DNA from: Saccharopolyspora thermophila
Lineage (GTDB): Bacteria; Actinomycetota; Actinomycetes; Mycobacteriales; Pseudonocardiaceae
Direction: 5' to 3'
NCBI RefSeq assembly: GCF_014646075.1
Contig: NZ_BMMT01000008.1
Location: 124,001 to 188,000, forward strand
DNA: 64,000 nucleotides
Shown here: in pieces, positions 9,151-17,628 of the stretch
How positions within the stretch are numbered: position 1 is the stretch's first letter
Layout: every line of letters begins with the position of its first letter
Made by a program: the position numbers and the translations under genes
Notes under the pieces: model-generated
Databases searched by the model: none
What the model was told of the DNA's origin: nothing
Seen by the model: the letters and a program-made list of their open reading frames with translations, nothing else

Positions 9151-9810
9151 CTAGAACAGCATGCGTTCCAGAACCATGCGGCGGCTGGACAGCACGTGCC
9201 GCTGGGCGACCTCGGCGGCCAGGTCGGCGTCGCCCGCGGCGATGGCCTCCTGCAACTCCTCGTGCTCCGCGCAGACCCGCTCGGGCTCGAGGTTCATCCG
9301 GAACAGCCAGGCCAACCGCCCGTGCAGTGGCTCCAGCATCGAGGCCAGCAGCTCGTTGCCCGCCACCGCGACCAGCTGGTCGTGGAACGCCGCGTTGGCG
9401 TTGGACATCGCCTCGACGTCACCGGCCTCGTACGCGGCGCGCGCCTGCCGAGCCAGCTCGGCCATCCGTGCCACGTCCGCACTCTGCCCGCGCTCGGCGG
9501 CCAGCCGCGCCGCGTAGACCTCCAGCGCCTCGCGGACCTCGAAGAGCTCCTTGGCCTGCTGGCGATCCAGGCCGCGCACGAACACCCCGCGGCGGCGCGG
9601 CAGCACCTCGACGAATCCCTCGCTCTGCAGCATCCGGATCGCCTCGCGCACCGGGACCCGGGACATCCCGAGCTCGGCGGCTAGGTCCTGTTCGAAGATC
9701 CGGTCCCCGGGGCGCAGCCGCCCGTCCGCGATGCGGGCCTGCAACTCCTGGCGCACCTGGTCGCGCAGGGGGATGCGGGTATCCGCGGCGTGCTCTCCGG
9801 TGACCGACAC
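9151..9810 (-). CDS. GntR family regulator (FadR/FCD subfamily)
   Basis: A 219-residue regulator. The winged HTH is seen in LRPGDRIFEQDLAAELGMS and RVPVREAIRMLQSEGFVEVL (about residues 35-75). An all-helical FCD ligand domain follows, with the expected acidic and His residues (NAAFHDQLVAVAGN, LSSRRMVLERML). It is on the same strand and upstream of the NCS1-racemase genes, separated by a 367-base AT-rich promoter region, and probably regulates them. The GTG start follows GAGGAGG. Confidence 0.85.
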   Translation of the reverse strand: MSVTGEHAADTRIPLRDQVRQELQARIADGRLRPGDRIFEQDLAAELGMSRVPVREAIRMLQSEGFVEVLPRRRGVFVRGLDRQQAKELFEVREALEVYAARLAAERGQSADVARMAELARQARAAYEAGDVEAMSNANAAFHDQLVAVAGNELLASMLEPLHGRLAWLFRMNLEPERVCAEHEELQEAIAAGDADLAAEVAQRHVLSSRRMVLERMLF

Positions 9811-9817
9811 GGCTCCT

Positions 9818-9859
9818 CCTCGGGGTCGCTGCCCACAGCCTAGGTGAGCGGCCCCGAGG
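9818..9859 (-). terminator. Hairpin downstream of ABC-2 permease gene
   Basis: CCTCGGGG (9818-9825) and CCCCGAGG (9852-9859) are perfect 8-bp inverted arms just after the permease stop at 9878. The distal arm overlaps the ribosome binding region of the next gene (GntR). It could therefore terminate the exporter transcript and also hide that site in read-through RNA. Confidence 0.4.
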
Positions 9860-9877
9860 AAGAAGCCGGTGATCGGG

Positions 9878-10618
9878 TCAGACTCCGCGCTTCATCGCGC
9901 GGGTGCCCCACGCCAGGCCCAGCGCGGCCAGCGCGACGGCCACGGCGGTTCCGGTGAACACCGACGGATCGGTGAGGTTTCCGCCGAACAGGGCGCGTTC
10001 GGCGTCGGCGAGGTGCGAGACCGGGTTGACCGCGGCGATCGCCCGCAACCAGCCGGGCCCGAAGTCCATCGGCAGCAGCACACCGGACAGCAGCAGCAAC
10101 GGGAACAACACCAGCTGCGTGACCATGTAGAACAGCTCACCGCCCGGGGCCGAGGCGATGGCCAGCACGAACGACAGCGCGCCGAGGCCGATACCGAAGA
10201 CCAGCAGCAGCGCCAGTCCGGCGAGCACGCCGACCGGGTGCGGCCGGAAACCCAGCGGTACGGCCAGGGCGACGAGCAGCACGGCCTGCACTAGGAGCAT
10301 TGCGAACTCCTTGAGCGTGCGGCCGACCAACATCGCCGACCGGTTGATCGGTGTGACCAGCATCCGCTCCATCGAGCCGCCGATCAGCTCGACCAGCAGG
10401 GTGTATCCGGCCATCATCGGGCCGAACAGGCACATCATCACCAGGACGCCGGGCACGAACCACTGCCACGGCGAGGTCGGGAACCCCGTGCCCGCCAGCA
10501 GCGGTCCGAACAGGAACAGCAGCGGCTGGGTCATGGTGAACGCGATGCCGGCCGGGGCGCGCAGCGTCGGGGTGATCTCGCGGACGAAAACCGTTGCGGT
10601 GTCGCGCAAGAAGTGCAT
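9878..10618 (-). CDS. ABC-2 type transporter permease (DrrB-like)
   Basis: A 246-residue integral membrane subunit of a daunorubicin-resistance type exporter. It begins with a typical cytoplasmic segment (VFVREITPTLRAPAGIAFTM). About six helices follow, including the conserved FNR-like region LVELIGGSMERMLVTPINR and the late LFPLLLLSGVLLPMDFGPGWL. Its start codon sits behind GAAAGGAACCCG, right after the old stop of the ATPase gene. Since that ATPase gene is broken, this permease may be an orphan or may use another ATPase. Confidence 0.85.
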   Translation of the reverse strand: MHFLRDTATVFVREITPTLRAPAGIAFTMTQPLLFLFGPLLAGTGFPTSPWQWFVPGVLVMMCLFGPMMAGYTLLVELIGGSMERMLVTPINRSAMLVGRTLKEFAMLLVQAVLLVALAVPLGFRPHPVGVLAGLALLLVFGIGLGALSFVLAIASAPGGELFYMVTQLVLFPLLLLSGVLLPMDFGPGWLRAIAAVNPVSHLADAERALFGGNLTDPSVFTGTAVAVALAALGLAWGTRAMKRGV

Positions 10619-10628
10619 CGGGTTCCTT

Positions 10629-11220
10629 TCAGCGTGGGTCGCTCTCGCGCAGGCTGCGGCCGGTGAGCGCGAGGAACACTGCGCAGGCGCAGGATGTGCT
10701 GCCAGATGTCGGCCCGGCTCTGCGGGTCCAGCCCGGTGGAGGGCTCGTCAAGGAACAACAGCGCCGGTCGGTTGACCAGGCCGATCGCGATGTCGACCCG
10801 GCGGCGCTGGCCACCGGAGAGGGTGCCCGGCTTGCGGTCGGCCAGCGGGGTCAGGTCGAGCAGTTCCTCGGCGCGGTGGCGGGCCTGCCACCGGGGCAGC
10901 CCGTGGCAGCGGCCCTGGTTGACCAGCTCGTCCCGGACCCGGTGGTTCTCGCCGGCACTGGCGCGCTGGCCGACGTAGCCGATCCGGGCGCGCACCCCGG
11001 CCGGGTCGGTGGTGATGTCGCGCCCGGCGACGGTGGCGGTGCCGGAGGTGGGCGGCAGCAGCGTGGTCAGCATCCGCAGGATGGTGGACTTCCCGGCCCC
11101 ATTGGGGCCGAGGAACGCGACCAGTTGACCGGGCTCGACGTCCAGGTCCAGGCCGCGCACGGCCTCCACCTGGTGGCGTCGCGCGGTGAACCGGCGGGTC
11201 AGGCCGCGGGCGTGGATCAT
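10629..11220 (-). pseudogene. DrrA-like ABC exporter ATPase, internally deleted and frameshifted
   Basis: ATG 11220 follows AAGGAGCAACAC. The first ~178 residues are a good DrrA-type domain: Walker A FLGPNGAGKST, signature TLSGGQRRRVDIAIGL and Walker B LLFLDEPSTGLDPQSRADIW. After IWQHILRLR the frame breaks. The next bases, read in another frame, encode VFLALTGRSLRE and a stop, which is the normal extreme C-terminus of DrrA proteins. So the segment with the H-loop and regulatory domain (roughly 100 residues expected) is missing, and the two ends are joined out of frame. A read-through product would run into the permease gene. ATPase function is probably lost. Confidence 0.8.
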
Positions 11221-11447
11221 GTGTTGCTCCTTTTTCCGGGCACGACGAAGAAACCCCTGGTTGGGGGCGTGCTTGGGGAGAGCTGGATTCTGGCGCCGCC
11301 GCGGATCGCGAGTCAAATGTGAACAGCACGTTCATGTTCGCCCTGACCTGCGGAAACGCCGTGCCGTGCCAGGGTTGGCGACTGCGGTTCGCGCAGCGGT
11401 CGCGCAGTTCGCCGGGCCAGTTGCGGATGTCCCGGAGAAATCCGGAT

Positions 11448-11493
11448 GTGAACCCGTGGTTGACAACCTGTACGCTGTGAACCACAGGTTTAC
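11448..11493. promoter_or_regulatory. Two GTNAACC-N3-GGTTNAC palindromes before an HTH gene
   Basis: Sites GTGAACCCGTGGTTGAC (11448-11464) and GTGAACCACAGGTTTAC (11477-11493) share the pattern GTNAACC-N3-GGTTNAC, with centres 29 bp apart. A TTGACA box (11460-11465) overlaps the first, and the second ends next to the AGGAGG of the gene starting at 11505. A weaker TGAAC-AGCAC-GTTCA repeat lies at 11320-11334. This is a probable autoregulatory operator pair. Confidence 0.5.
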
Positions 11494-11504
11494 AGGAGGT
11501 GGTC

Positions 11505-12167
11505 ATGGGGGTCGACGAGGCCCGACGTGCGGTCCGGCGGCTGGCGGACGCGGTCGAGGTGGAGGTGCTCGACCCGGGACCCAAAAGCAGCGACGTCGGT
11601 GACGAGCAGCAGCGCCGCCTGGTGGCGCTGGGCAGGTTCCGTGCCGCGCTGGAAGCGGAGAAACTCGTCGTCGCGGCGGCGGGAGCGCAGACCGCCGAAG
11701 CGGCGGCGGAGGCGGTGTGGCTCGGCGCGAGCCTCGCGGACCTCAGCGCGATCACCGGGCGGTCCCGGCAGGCGGCGCGCAAGCGCTGGCCGGAACTCGG
11801 CGCCATCCACCGCCGGCGCAGGTGGCTCGGCAACCACGTCGACGACATCATCCACATGGCCGGTCGGCTCGCCCAGCGCGCGGACGACCTGGCGCCGACG
11901 TGGGCCGAGGGCACCTACCGGAAGCTGGTGCGCCACCTGCGGGAAGGTCTGCGGCGCTGCGAAACCGACTTCGCCCCGGACGCCTACGACGCGGACCGTC
12001 CGGCGCAGCGCTGGCGGGACCTGGACGACCTGGTCAACGTGACGCTGCGCGAACTCATCGAGCTCTCCGGCGAACCGGCGAGCCCGGAAGCGGCGTTCGC
12101 CCTCCACGGTGCCACCGGCGTCCTCGTCTACTACGACCACGCCACCGCCGAAACCCCGGACGAGTGA
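11505..12167 (+). CDS. Putative helix-turn-helix regulator of unknown family
   Basis: A 220-residue soluble protein with no catalytic motif I recognise. An HTH-like segment, WLGASLADLSAITGRSRQAA followed by RKRWPELG (about residues 76-103), suggests DNA binding. The rest is helical and charged. ATG 11505 follows AGGAGG by 5 bases. It is divergent from the broken DrrAB-like exporter, with paired palindromes in its promoter, so it may regulate itself and that operon. That role is inferred from arrangement only. Confidence 0.6.
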   Translation: MGVDEARRAVRRLADAVEVEVLDPGPKSSDVGDEQQRRLVALGRFRAALEAEKLVVAAAGAQTAEAAAEAVWLGASLADLSAITGRSRQAARKRWPELGAIHRRRRWLGNHVDDIIHMAGRLAQRADDLAPTWAEGTYRKLVRHLREGLRRCETDFAPDAYDADRPAQRWRDLDDLVNVTLRELIELSGEPASPEAAFALHGATGVLVYYDHATAETPDE

Positions 12168-12247
12168 CGGCCACGAAAGGCGCCCATCGCTCATCCGGCC
12201 ACCTGCAGCGGTGCAGGCGGGGCACCCGAGTGCTGCCCGGTTCTCGC

Positions 12248-13501
12248 TCAGAGGTCGGCCAGGGCCGTGATCGGGTTCTCGACGCAGTCCGCCACGTAGC
12301 GGAGGAACCCTCCCGCTGTTGCTCCGTCGCAGACCCGGTGGTCGAACGTCAGGGACAGCTGGGTCACCTTGCGCAGCACCAGTTGGCCCTCGTGCGCCCA
12401 CGGCCGGTCGATGATGCGGCCGACGCCCAGGATCGCAGCCTCCGGATGGTTGATGATCGGGGTGGAGCCGTCCACCCCGAAAACGCCGTAGTTGTTCAGC
12501 GTGAACGTGCCCCCGGTGAGTTGCCTGGGTTCCAGCTCGTCCGCGCGCGCCTGCTCGGTGGTGGCCGCGATCGCCTCGGACAGCTCGGCGGTGCTCATCC
12601 GGTGCGCGTCGCGGACCACCGGAACCAGCAGGCCGCGCGGTGTCTGCGCCGCGAAACCCAGATTGATGTGTCCGAACTGGACGATCTCGCCGCGTTCGCT
12701 ATCCACTGTGGAGTTCAGCTCGGGGAAGCGGCGCAGGCCCGCCACGCAGAACCGGGCGATCAGCGACAGCAGGCTGACGTCGTTGCGCTGCTTGAGCAGC
12801 GCCCGCGCCTCCAGCAGCCCCGTGGCGTCCACATCCACCCACGTGCTGGCGTCCGGGATCTCGCGCCGGCTGCGGGTGAGCTTGTCCGCCACGGCGCCCC
12901 GCAGCCCCCGCAGCGGAATCCTGACCTCACCGTCCGCGGCAGCACCGCCGCCGGTATCCGCCGCGCCCAGGGGGGACGACGACCCGGCCGCAGCAGCGCG
13001 CAACGCGTCCACATCGCGGCGCAGGATGACCCCGCCGGGGCCACTTCCATCCACATGAGACAAATCGATTCCGTGCTGCCGAGCCAGGCGGCGCACGATC
13101 GGCGAGATCACGCGCGGCGCAGTAGATCCGTTCGTGCGGGTCGTGGTGTGCACCGGGCGGGCGCGACGGCGACGGCGGCTCGTCGCGGCACCCGTGCCGT
13201 AGCCGACCAGCACGTGCCCCGACCCTGCGCGTTCCTCGCTTCGGTACTGCTCGTGAGCATCCGTGGCGATCGTCGTCAGCGGCGCGCCCACCGCCACCAC
13301 GTCGCCGGGCTCGCCGTGCAGCTGCTGGACCACTCCCGCGTGCGGGCAGGGCACGTCCACCACCGCCTTGGCCGTCTCCACCTCCACGACGACCTGGTCG
13401 GCCTCGACGCGGTCGCCGACCGCCACGTGCCACCGCACGATCTCCGCCTCGGTCAGCCCCTCGCCGAGATCGGGCAACGTGAACTGCGCCAAGCCGGTCA
13501 T
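12248..13501 (-). CDS. 2-oxo acid dehydrogenase E2 (dihydrolipoamide acyltransferase)
   Basis: A 417-residue E2 core subunit that transfers acyl groups from lipoate to CoA. In order it has an N-terminal lipoyl domain (DLGEGLTEAEIVRW, lipoyl Lys45 in VETAKA) and an Arg-rich linker. Next comes the peripheral subunit-binding domain (ISPIVRRLARQHGIDLSHV with GSGPGGVILRRDV). The catalytic domain follows, with active-site DHRVCDG near residue 390. ATGA overlap couples it to E1beta. The domain order and neighbours fit a branched-chain 2-oxo acid complex, but a pyruvate or acetoin complex is not excluded. No E3 is present here. Confidence 0.9.
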   Translation of the reverse strand: MTGLAQFTLPDLGEGLTEAEIVRWHVAVGDRVEADQVVVEVETAKAVVDVPCPHAGVVQQLHGEPGDVVAVGAPLTTIATDAHEQYRSEERAGSGHVLVGYGTGAATSRRRRRARPVHTTTRTNGSTAPRVISPIVRRLARQHGIDLSHVDGSGPGGVILRRDVDALRAAAAGSSSPLGAADTGGGAAADGEVRIPLRGLRGAVADKLTRSRREIPDASTWVDVDATGLLEARALLKQRNDVSLLSLIARFCVAGLRRFPELNSTVDSERGEIVQFGHINLGFAAQTPRGLLVPVVRDAHRMSTAELSEAIAATTEQARADELEPRQLTGGTFTLNNYGVFGVDGSTPIINHPEAAILGVGRIIDRPWAHEGQLVLRKVTQLSLTFDHRVCDGATAGGFLRYVADCVENPITALADL

Positions 13502-14529
13502 GCCGCACCCTCCATGTCGTTCCCGCGCCCGGGCAGCCACGTCGCGTCCGGCTCGTCGTCCCACTGGAGCCGGGCGATCGCGTCGAGCACCCGGTCCACG
13601 CTCGGCAGGTGCACGTGCTCCAGCTTCGGTGGAGGGTACGGGATGTCGAACCCGGACACCCGCAGTACCGGCGCGGCCAGCGAGTGAAAACAGCGTTCCT
13701 GCACGCGCGCCGCGATCTCCGCGCCCACACCGGCGAAGCCAGGCGCCTCCTGGAGCACCACGCACCGCCCGGTGCGGCGCACGGCCTCGGTCACCGTGGC
13801 ATCGTCGAAGGGCACCAGGCTGCGCAGGTCCACGACCTGGACGTCCCACCCCTCGGCCGTGGCGGCCTCGGCGGTTTCCAACGCCAGCGGCACACCAGGA
13901 CCGAAGGCGAGCAGCGTCGCGTCGCTGCCCTCGCGGCGAACCACCGCGCGGCCGATCGGTTCGGCGGTCACCGGCAGTTTAATGTCCTCTTTGGACCAGT
14001 ACAGCTTCTTGGTCTCCAGGAACACCACCGGGTCGGGATCGCCGATGGCCTCGCGCAGCATGGCGTAGGCGTCCGTCGGGGTGGCCGGGGCGACGACCTT
14101 GAGGCCCGGGGTGTGCGCGTAGTACGCCTCGCTGGAGTCGCAGTGGTGCTCGACGCCGCCGATGCCGCCCGCGAACGGCACCCGGATGACCATCGGCAGC
14201 TCCACCGCGCCGCGGGTGCGGTTGCGCATCTTCGCCACGTGCGAGACGACCTGCTCGAAGGCGGGGAACGCGAAGGCGTCGAACTGCATCTCCACCACCG
14301 GGCGGAACCCGGCCATCGCCATGCCGATCGCGAACCCCACGATGCCGGACTCGGCCAGCGGGGTGTCGAAACACCGTTGTTCGCCGAAGGCGTCCTGCAG
14401 TCCGTCGGTGATCCGGAAGACGCCGCCCAGGCGCCCCACGTCCTCGCCGAACACCACCACGCGCTCGTCCTCGGCGACGGCGTCCCGCAGCGCCGCGTTG
14501 AGCGCCTGCGCCATGCTCGTCGGTGCCAT
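13498..14529 (-). CDS. 2-oxo acid dehydrogenase E1 component, beta subunit
   Basis: A 343-residue beta subunit of the thiamine diphosphate-dependent E1, which decarboxylates a 2-oxo acid. Family hallmarks are visible: VFGEDVGRLGGVFRITDGLQ, DTPLAESGIVGFAIGMAMAG, the potassium-site GGIGGVEHHCDSSEAYYAHT and VFLETKKLYWSKEDI. The start ATG overlaps the alpha stop as TGATG, and GGGAGG lies upstream. The stop overlaps the E2 start. The beta and alpha subunits form the heterotetrameric E1. Confidence 0.92.
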   Translation of the reverse strand: MAPTSMAQALNAALRDAVAEDERVVVFGEDVGRLGGVFRITDGLQDAFGEQRCFDTPLAESGIVGFAIGMAMAGFRPVVEMQFDAFAFPAFEQVVSHVAKMRNRTRGAVELPMVIRVPFAGGIGGVEHHCDSSEAYYAHTPGLKVVAPATPTDAYAMLREAIGDPDPVVFLETKKLYWSKEDIKLPVTAEPIGRAVVRREGSDATLLAFGPGVPLALETAEAATAEGWDVQVVDLRSLVPFDDATVTEAVRRTGRCVVLQEAPGFAGVGAEIAARVQERCFHSLAAPVLRVSGFDIPYPPPKLEHVHLPSVDRVLDAIARLQWDDEPDATWLPGRGNDMEGAA

Positions 14530-15581
14530 CACAACGCCTCCCGTTCGGCTCGGAGCTGGGCGAGCTGCTCGACCAGCTGCGGGGTCGGTTCGGCGTAGAC
14601 GTGGCGGAAGAGGTCCGCGGGCTCGACGACGGGTTCTTCCTGCATGCGGGTCCGCACCTCGGCGGCGAACTCCTCGGCTGCCGCGCTGATCCGCTCGGCC
14701 TCGGCGTCGTCAAGGTGACCCGCCTGCCGCAGGTGGCGGCCCAGCCGGTCGATCGGGTCCCGCTGCTTCCAGCGCTCCACCTCATCAGGCGAGCGGTAGC
14801 GCCCGGCGTCGTCGGCGTTGGTGTGCGGTTCCATCCGGTAGGTGTGCGCCTCGACCAGGAACGGCCCGCCGCCACCGCGGGCGTGCGCCACCGCGGTCTC
14901 CAGCACCGACAGCACCGCGGCCGCGTCGTTGCCATCCACCTGCTCGCTGTGCACCCCGTAGCCGATTCCCTTGTGCGCCAAGGACGGCGCGACCGACTGT
15001 TTGGCCAGCGGGACGCTGATCGCGTAACCGTTGTTCTGCACCAGGAACACCACCGGGGCGCGGAAGACGGCCGCGAAGTTCAACGCCTCGTGGAAGTCGC
15101 CCTCGCTGGTGGCGCCGTCACCGATCAGCGCGAGCGCGACCGTGTCGCGGCCCTTGCGCGCCTCGCCATGGGCCAACCCGACGGCGTGCAGCGTCTGCGT
15201 CGCCAGCGGGGTGCACTGCGGTGCGGTGCGCGTGCTGGGCACGTCGTAGCCGCAGTGCCAGTCGCCGCGCAGCAGCGTCAGCACCTGCACCGGGTCGATG
15301 CCGCGGGTGACCAGCGCGACCGAGTCCCGGTAGGTCGGGAACAGCCAGTCGTCGGCGCCGATGCTCAGCGCCGCGCCCACCTGGCACGCCTCCTGGCCGC
15401 GCGAGGACGGGTACACCGCGAGACGCCCCTGCTTGGTGAGCGTGGTGGCCTGCGCGTCGAACCGGCGGCCCACCACCATCGCCCGGTACGCGGCCAGCAA
15501 CCGTTCCGGGGCAGGCATCGGGTAGCTCGGGTCGGGCTGCTCCAGCAGCCGAACCGGGGTGGGCGACGGAAGCCATTCCAC
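14529..15581 (-). CDS. 2-oxo acid dehydrogenase E1 component, alpha subunit
   Basis: A subunit of about 350 residues that binds thiamine diphosphate. The TPP motif runs from GDGATSEGDFHEALN to QNNGYAIS. The conserved Tyr/Arg segment FPTYRDSVALVTRG and phosphorylation-loop-like MEPHTNADDAGRYR are also present. GTG 15581 (protein start MEWLPSPTPVRLLEQ) is preferred because GGAGG precedes it and homologues begin with this motif. A longer in-frame start at 15650 would run into the promoter region shared with the divergent Lrp regulator. It is first in the E1alpha-E1beta-E2 operon. Confidence 0.9.
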   Translation of the reverse strand: MEWLPSPTPVRLLEQPDPSYPMPAPERLLAAYRAMVVGRRFDAQATTLTKQGRLAVYPSSRGQEACQVGAALSIGADDWLFPTYRDSVALVTRGIDPVQVLTLLRGDWHCGYDVPSTRTAPQCTPLATQTLHAVGLAHGEARKGRDTVALALIGDGATSEGDFHEALNFAAVFRAPVVFLVQNNGYAISVPLAKQSVAPSLAHKGIGYGVHSEQVDGNDAAAVLSVLETAVAHARGGGGPFLVEAHTYRMEPHTNADDAGRYRSPDEVERWKQRDPIDRLGRHLRQAGHLDDAEAERISAAAEEFAAEVRTRMQEEPVVEPADLFRHVYAEPTPQLVEQLAQLRAEREAL

Positions 15582-15688
15582 GGCGGGCACCTCCCATGCT
15601 GGACGACTGGCATTGGATGGTGGGTGAGCGCCAAACGTGATACAAGTCATGGCTGGAGAATCGGCACGAACGGCTCCAGAGGTGCGTG

Positions 15689-16186
15689 ATGGCAGACCGA
15701 ACGTCCAGCGCGGAGGTGTCCCGGCGCGGGCGGGCCGGACGTTTGGCCCCCGCCCTCGACGACGTGGACGCCCGCATCGTCGACGAGCTGCGGCGGGACG
15801 GGCGGATGTCCGTCCGCACCCTGGCGGAGCGGGTGAACATCTCCCGGACCAACGCGCACAGCCGGATGGAGCGGCTGGTGAGCAGCGGTGTGATCACCGG
15901 ATTCCACGCGCGCGTCGATCCGGTGAAGGCGGGGTTGGGCACCGCGGCGTTCATCGGCCTGCGCATCGAGCAGGACACCTGGCGGGAGGTGTCGCGGCGG
16001 CTGGCCACCGTCGAAGGGGTTGAGCGCGTGGCGCTCGTGGCGGGCGACTTCGACATGGTCGTGCTGGTGCGTACCGAGGACAACCTGTCCCTGCGCAGCC
16101 TCGTGTTCGACCACATCCAGTCGCTGCCGGGCGTCCGCAGCTGCCACAGCTGGCTGATCTTCGACGAGCTCGAACCCGCACCGTAG
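15689..16186 (+). CDS. Lrp/AsnC family transcriptional regulator
   Basis: A 165-residue regulator. The HTH is in VDARIVDELRRDGRMSVRTL and AERVNISRTNAHSRMERLVS (about residues 27-66). A C-terminal RAM-type ligand domain contains RVALVAGDFDMVVLVRTED. It is divergent from the 2-oxo acid dehydrogenase operon, about 107 bases away, an arrangement typical of BkdR. It probably senses branched-chain amino or 2-oxo acids and activates the operon; the effector is inference. A GTG three bases upstream is an alternative start. Confidence 0.88.
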   Translation: MADRTSSAEVSRRGRAGRLAPALDDVDARIVDELRRDGRMSVRTLAERVNISRTNAHSRMERLVSSGVITGFHARVDPVKAGLGTAAFIGLRIEQDTWREVSRRLATVEGVERVALVAGDFDMVVLVRTEDNLSLRSLVFDHIQSLPGVRSCHSWLIFDELEPAP

Positions 16187-16219
16187 GGACTGAGGGAGGA
16201 GATTCTAGAGTCCGCGCAC

Positions 16220-16855
16220 GTGACTGGAACTTCCTCCCATCTCCGCGCGACAGCGGAGGCATACGATGCCGTCGCGGTCCGCTACGCCGATATGGCCCGC
16301 GACGCGCTCGACGGCTTTCCGCTGGATCGTGCGGTGCTCGCCGCGTTCGCCGAGCTCACGCGAACCACCGGGCGCGTCGCCGAGCTGGGCTGCGGCCCCG
16401 GCTGCGTGACCGCGCACCTGCGGGATATGGGGCTGGACGTCTTCGGCATCGACCTGTCGCCGGTGATGATCGACCTTGCCCGCGAGGCACACCCGGACCT
16501 GCGCTTCGAGGTCGGTTCGATGGACGCCCTGGACCTGGCCGACGGCGAGCTGACCGGCATCGTGTCCTGGTACTCGATCATCCACACCCCACCGCAGGAC
16601 GTGCCCCCGTACTTCGCCGAGTTCCGGCGGGTGCTCGCGCCCGGCGGCCACCTCCTGCTCGCCTTCTTCGAGTCGGAGGGCGAGCCGGTGGTGCCGTTCG
16701 ACCACAAGGTGGTGACGGCCTACCGGTGGCCGATCGACGACCTCGCGGAACTGGCCGCCGAGGCCGGGTTCGTCGAGGTCGGCCGGATGCTGCGGGAGCC
16801 GCACGAGGGGGAACGACACCGCCGCGGGCATCTGCTGATGCGCCTGGGCGAGTGA
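16220..16855 (+). CDS. Class I SAM-dependent methyltransferase
   Basis: A 211-residue methyltransferase of the Methyltransf_11/25 type. Motif I is VAELGCGPGCVTAHLRDMG (about residues 53-71), motif II DVFGIDLSPVMIDLARE, and the motif after it is RVLAPGGHLLLAF. The start is a GTG. It stands alone after the Lrp gene, so nothing in the context shows its substrate. Confidence 0.85.
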   Translation: MTGTSSHLRATAEAYDAVAVRYADMARDALDGFPLDRAVLAAFAELTRTTGRVAELGCGPGCVTAHLRDMGLDVFGIDLSPVMIDLAREAHPDLRFEVGSMDALDLADGELTGIVSWYSIIHTPPQDVPPYFAEFRRVLAPGGHLLLAFFESEGEPVVPFDHKVVTAYRWPIDDLAELAAEAGFVEVGRMLREPHEGERHRRGHLLMRLGE

Positions 16856-16859
16856 TCCG

Positions 16860-17582
16860 CAACAGCTCGCTGGGCAGCCGTTCCGCCCGCGCCACCCTGG
16901 CGGCGGCCCGCGTCGATGCTGGCCACCAGGCTCGGTTCGAGCCGGTCGGGGATGCCGGTCGCAGCTCGCCCAGCGCCAGGTCGAACTGCCGGGCCCGCAA
17001 CGTGCGGAAGACCTCGTCCGCACCGGTGAAGTCCGGGCACGCCGGCTCCGCTTCGCAGCCCAGCTCGGCTTCGACCGGGACGCTGCCGCCCAGGACCGGC
17101 GACGGCGATCGGGCTAATGTTCCAGGAGGGCCTGTCCTACGGCGCGGTGCACCGCCTGCTGACCACAGTGGCCGGTGTCCCACTGCGGCGGCCCGGCGCA
17201 CCGGGAGATCACCGCGCCCTGCGCAGCGAATTCGATGACCTTGACCCCGACCGCCGCGACCAGCTCGCCGCCGACTGCGCCGACGCCTTCACCCAGGACA
17301 CCGCGGATCACCGAGCTCGCCCGCCATCACGGCCCGTACCCGTTGACCGTGCTGCGCCTGCTGCTCAAACACTCCGAGGTTACCCCGCCCCGCCTGCTCG
17401 ACCGCGCCCCGCGCCGTGACCGTTCCGAGTCTGCGGGCAGGTGTTGCGCCACTCGGAACCCCTGCCGCGCTCCTGCGCCCTGCAGCAGTCCCGCCTGCTG
17501 TGGGGGTCTGCTCTGTCCGGGTGAGCTCGGCGGGGAATGAGTAGAAACCCGGTGCCCGCTCGGTAGTGGCTTCGCTACGGTC
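16860..17582. other. Decayed region with gene remnants
   Basis: No intact gene is supported over about 720 bases. On the plus strand, 17117-17419 reads MFQEGLSYGAVHRLL then RRPGAPGDHRALRSEF. This resembles an actinobacterial HTH segment of the GLSYGAVHRLLTEAGV type, but the remainder changes frame. On the minus strand around 16950-17060, FTGADEVFRTLRARQFDLAL looks like a piece of a longer protein that then loses its frame. These are best read as degraded remnants. Confidence 0.35.
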
Positions 17583-17614
17583 GTGATCGTTGTGACGATC
17601 ATCACAATGATCAC
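17583..17614. promoter_or_regulatory. Long near-perfect palindrome before WXG-like operon
   Basis: Arms GTGATCGTTGTGA (17583-17595) and TCACAATGATCAC (17602-17614) pair over 13 bp with one G-T position, around a 6-base spacer. The 3' end is 14 bases from the GTG at 17629, next to the GGGAGGGA binding site. It could be an operator, or a hairpin in the 5' leader of the operon. Confidence 0.5.
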
Positions 17615-17628
17615 GGGGAGGGATCGGG

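Noticed and set aside
16578-17201. Minus-strand 207-codon open frame after the methyltransferase
   Set aside because: It overlaps the methyltransferase gene. Only a short segment looks protein-like, and the frame breaks afterwards.
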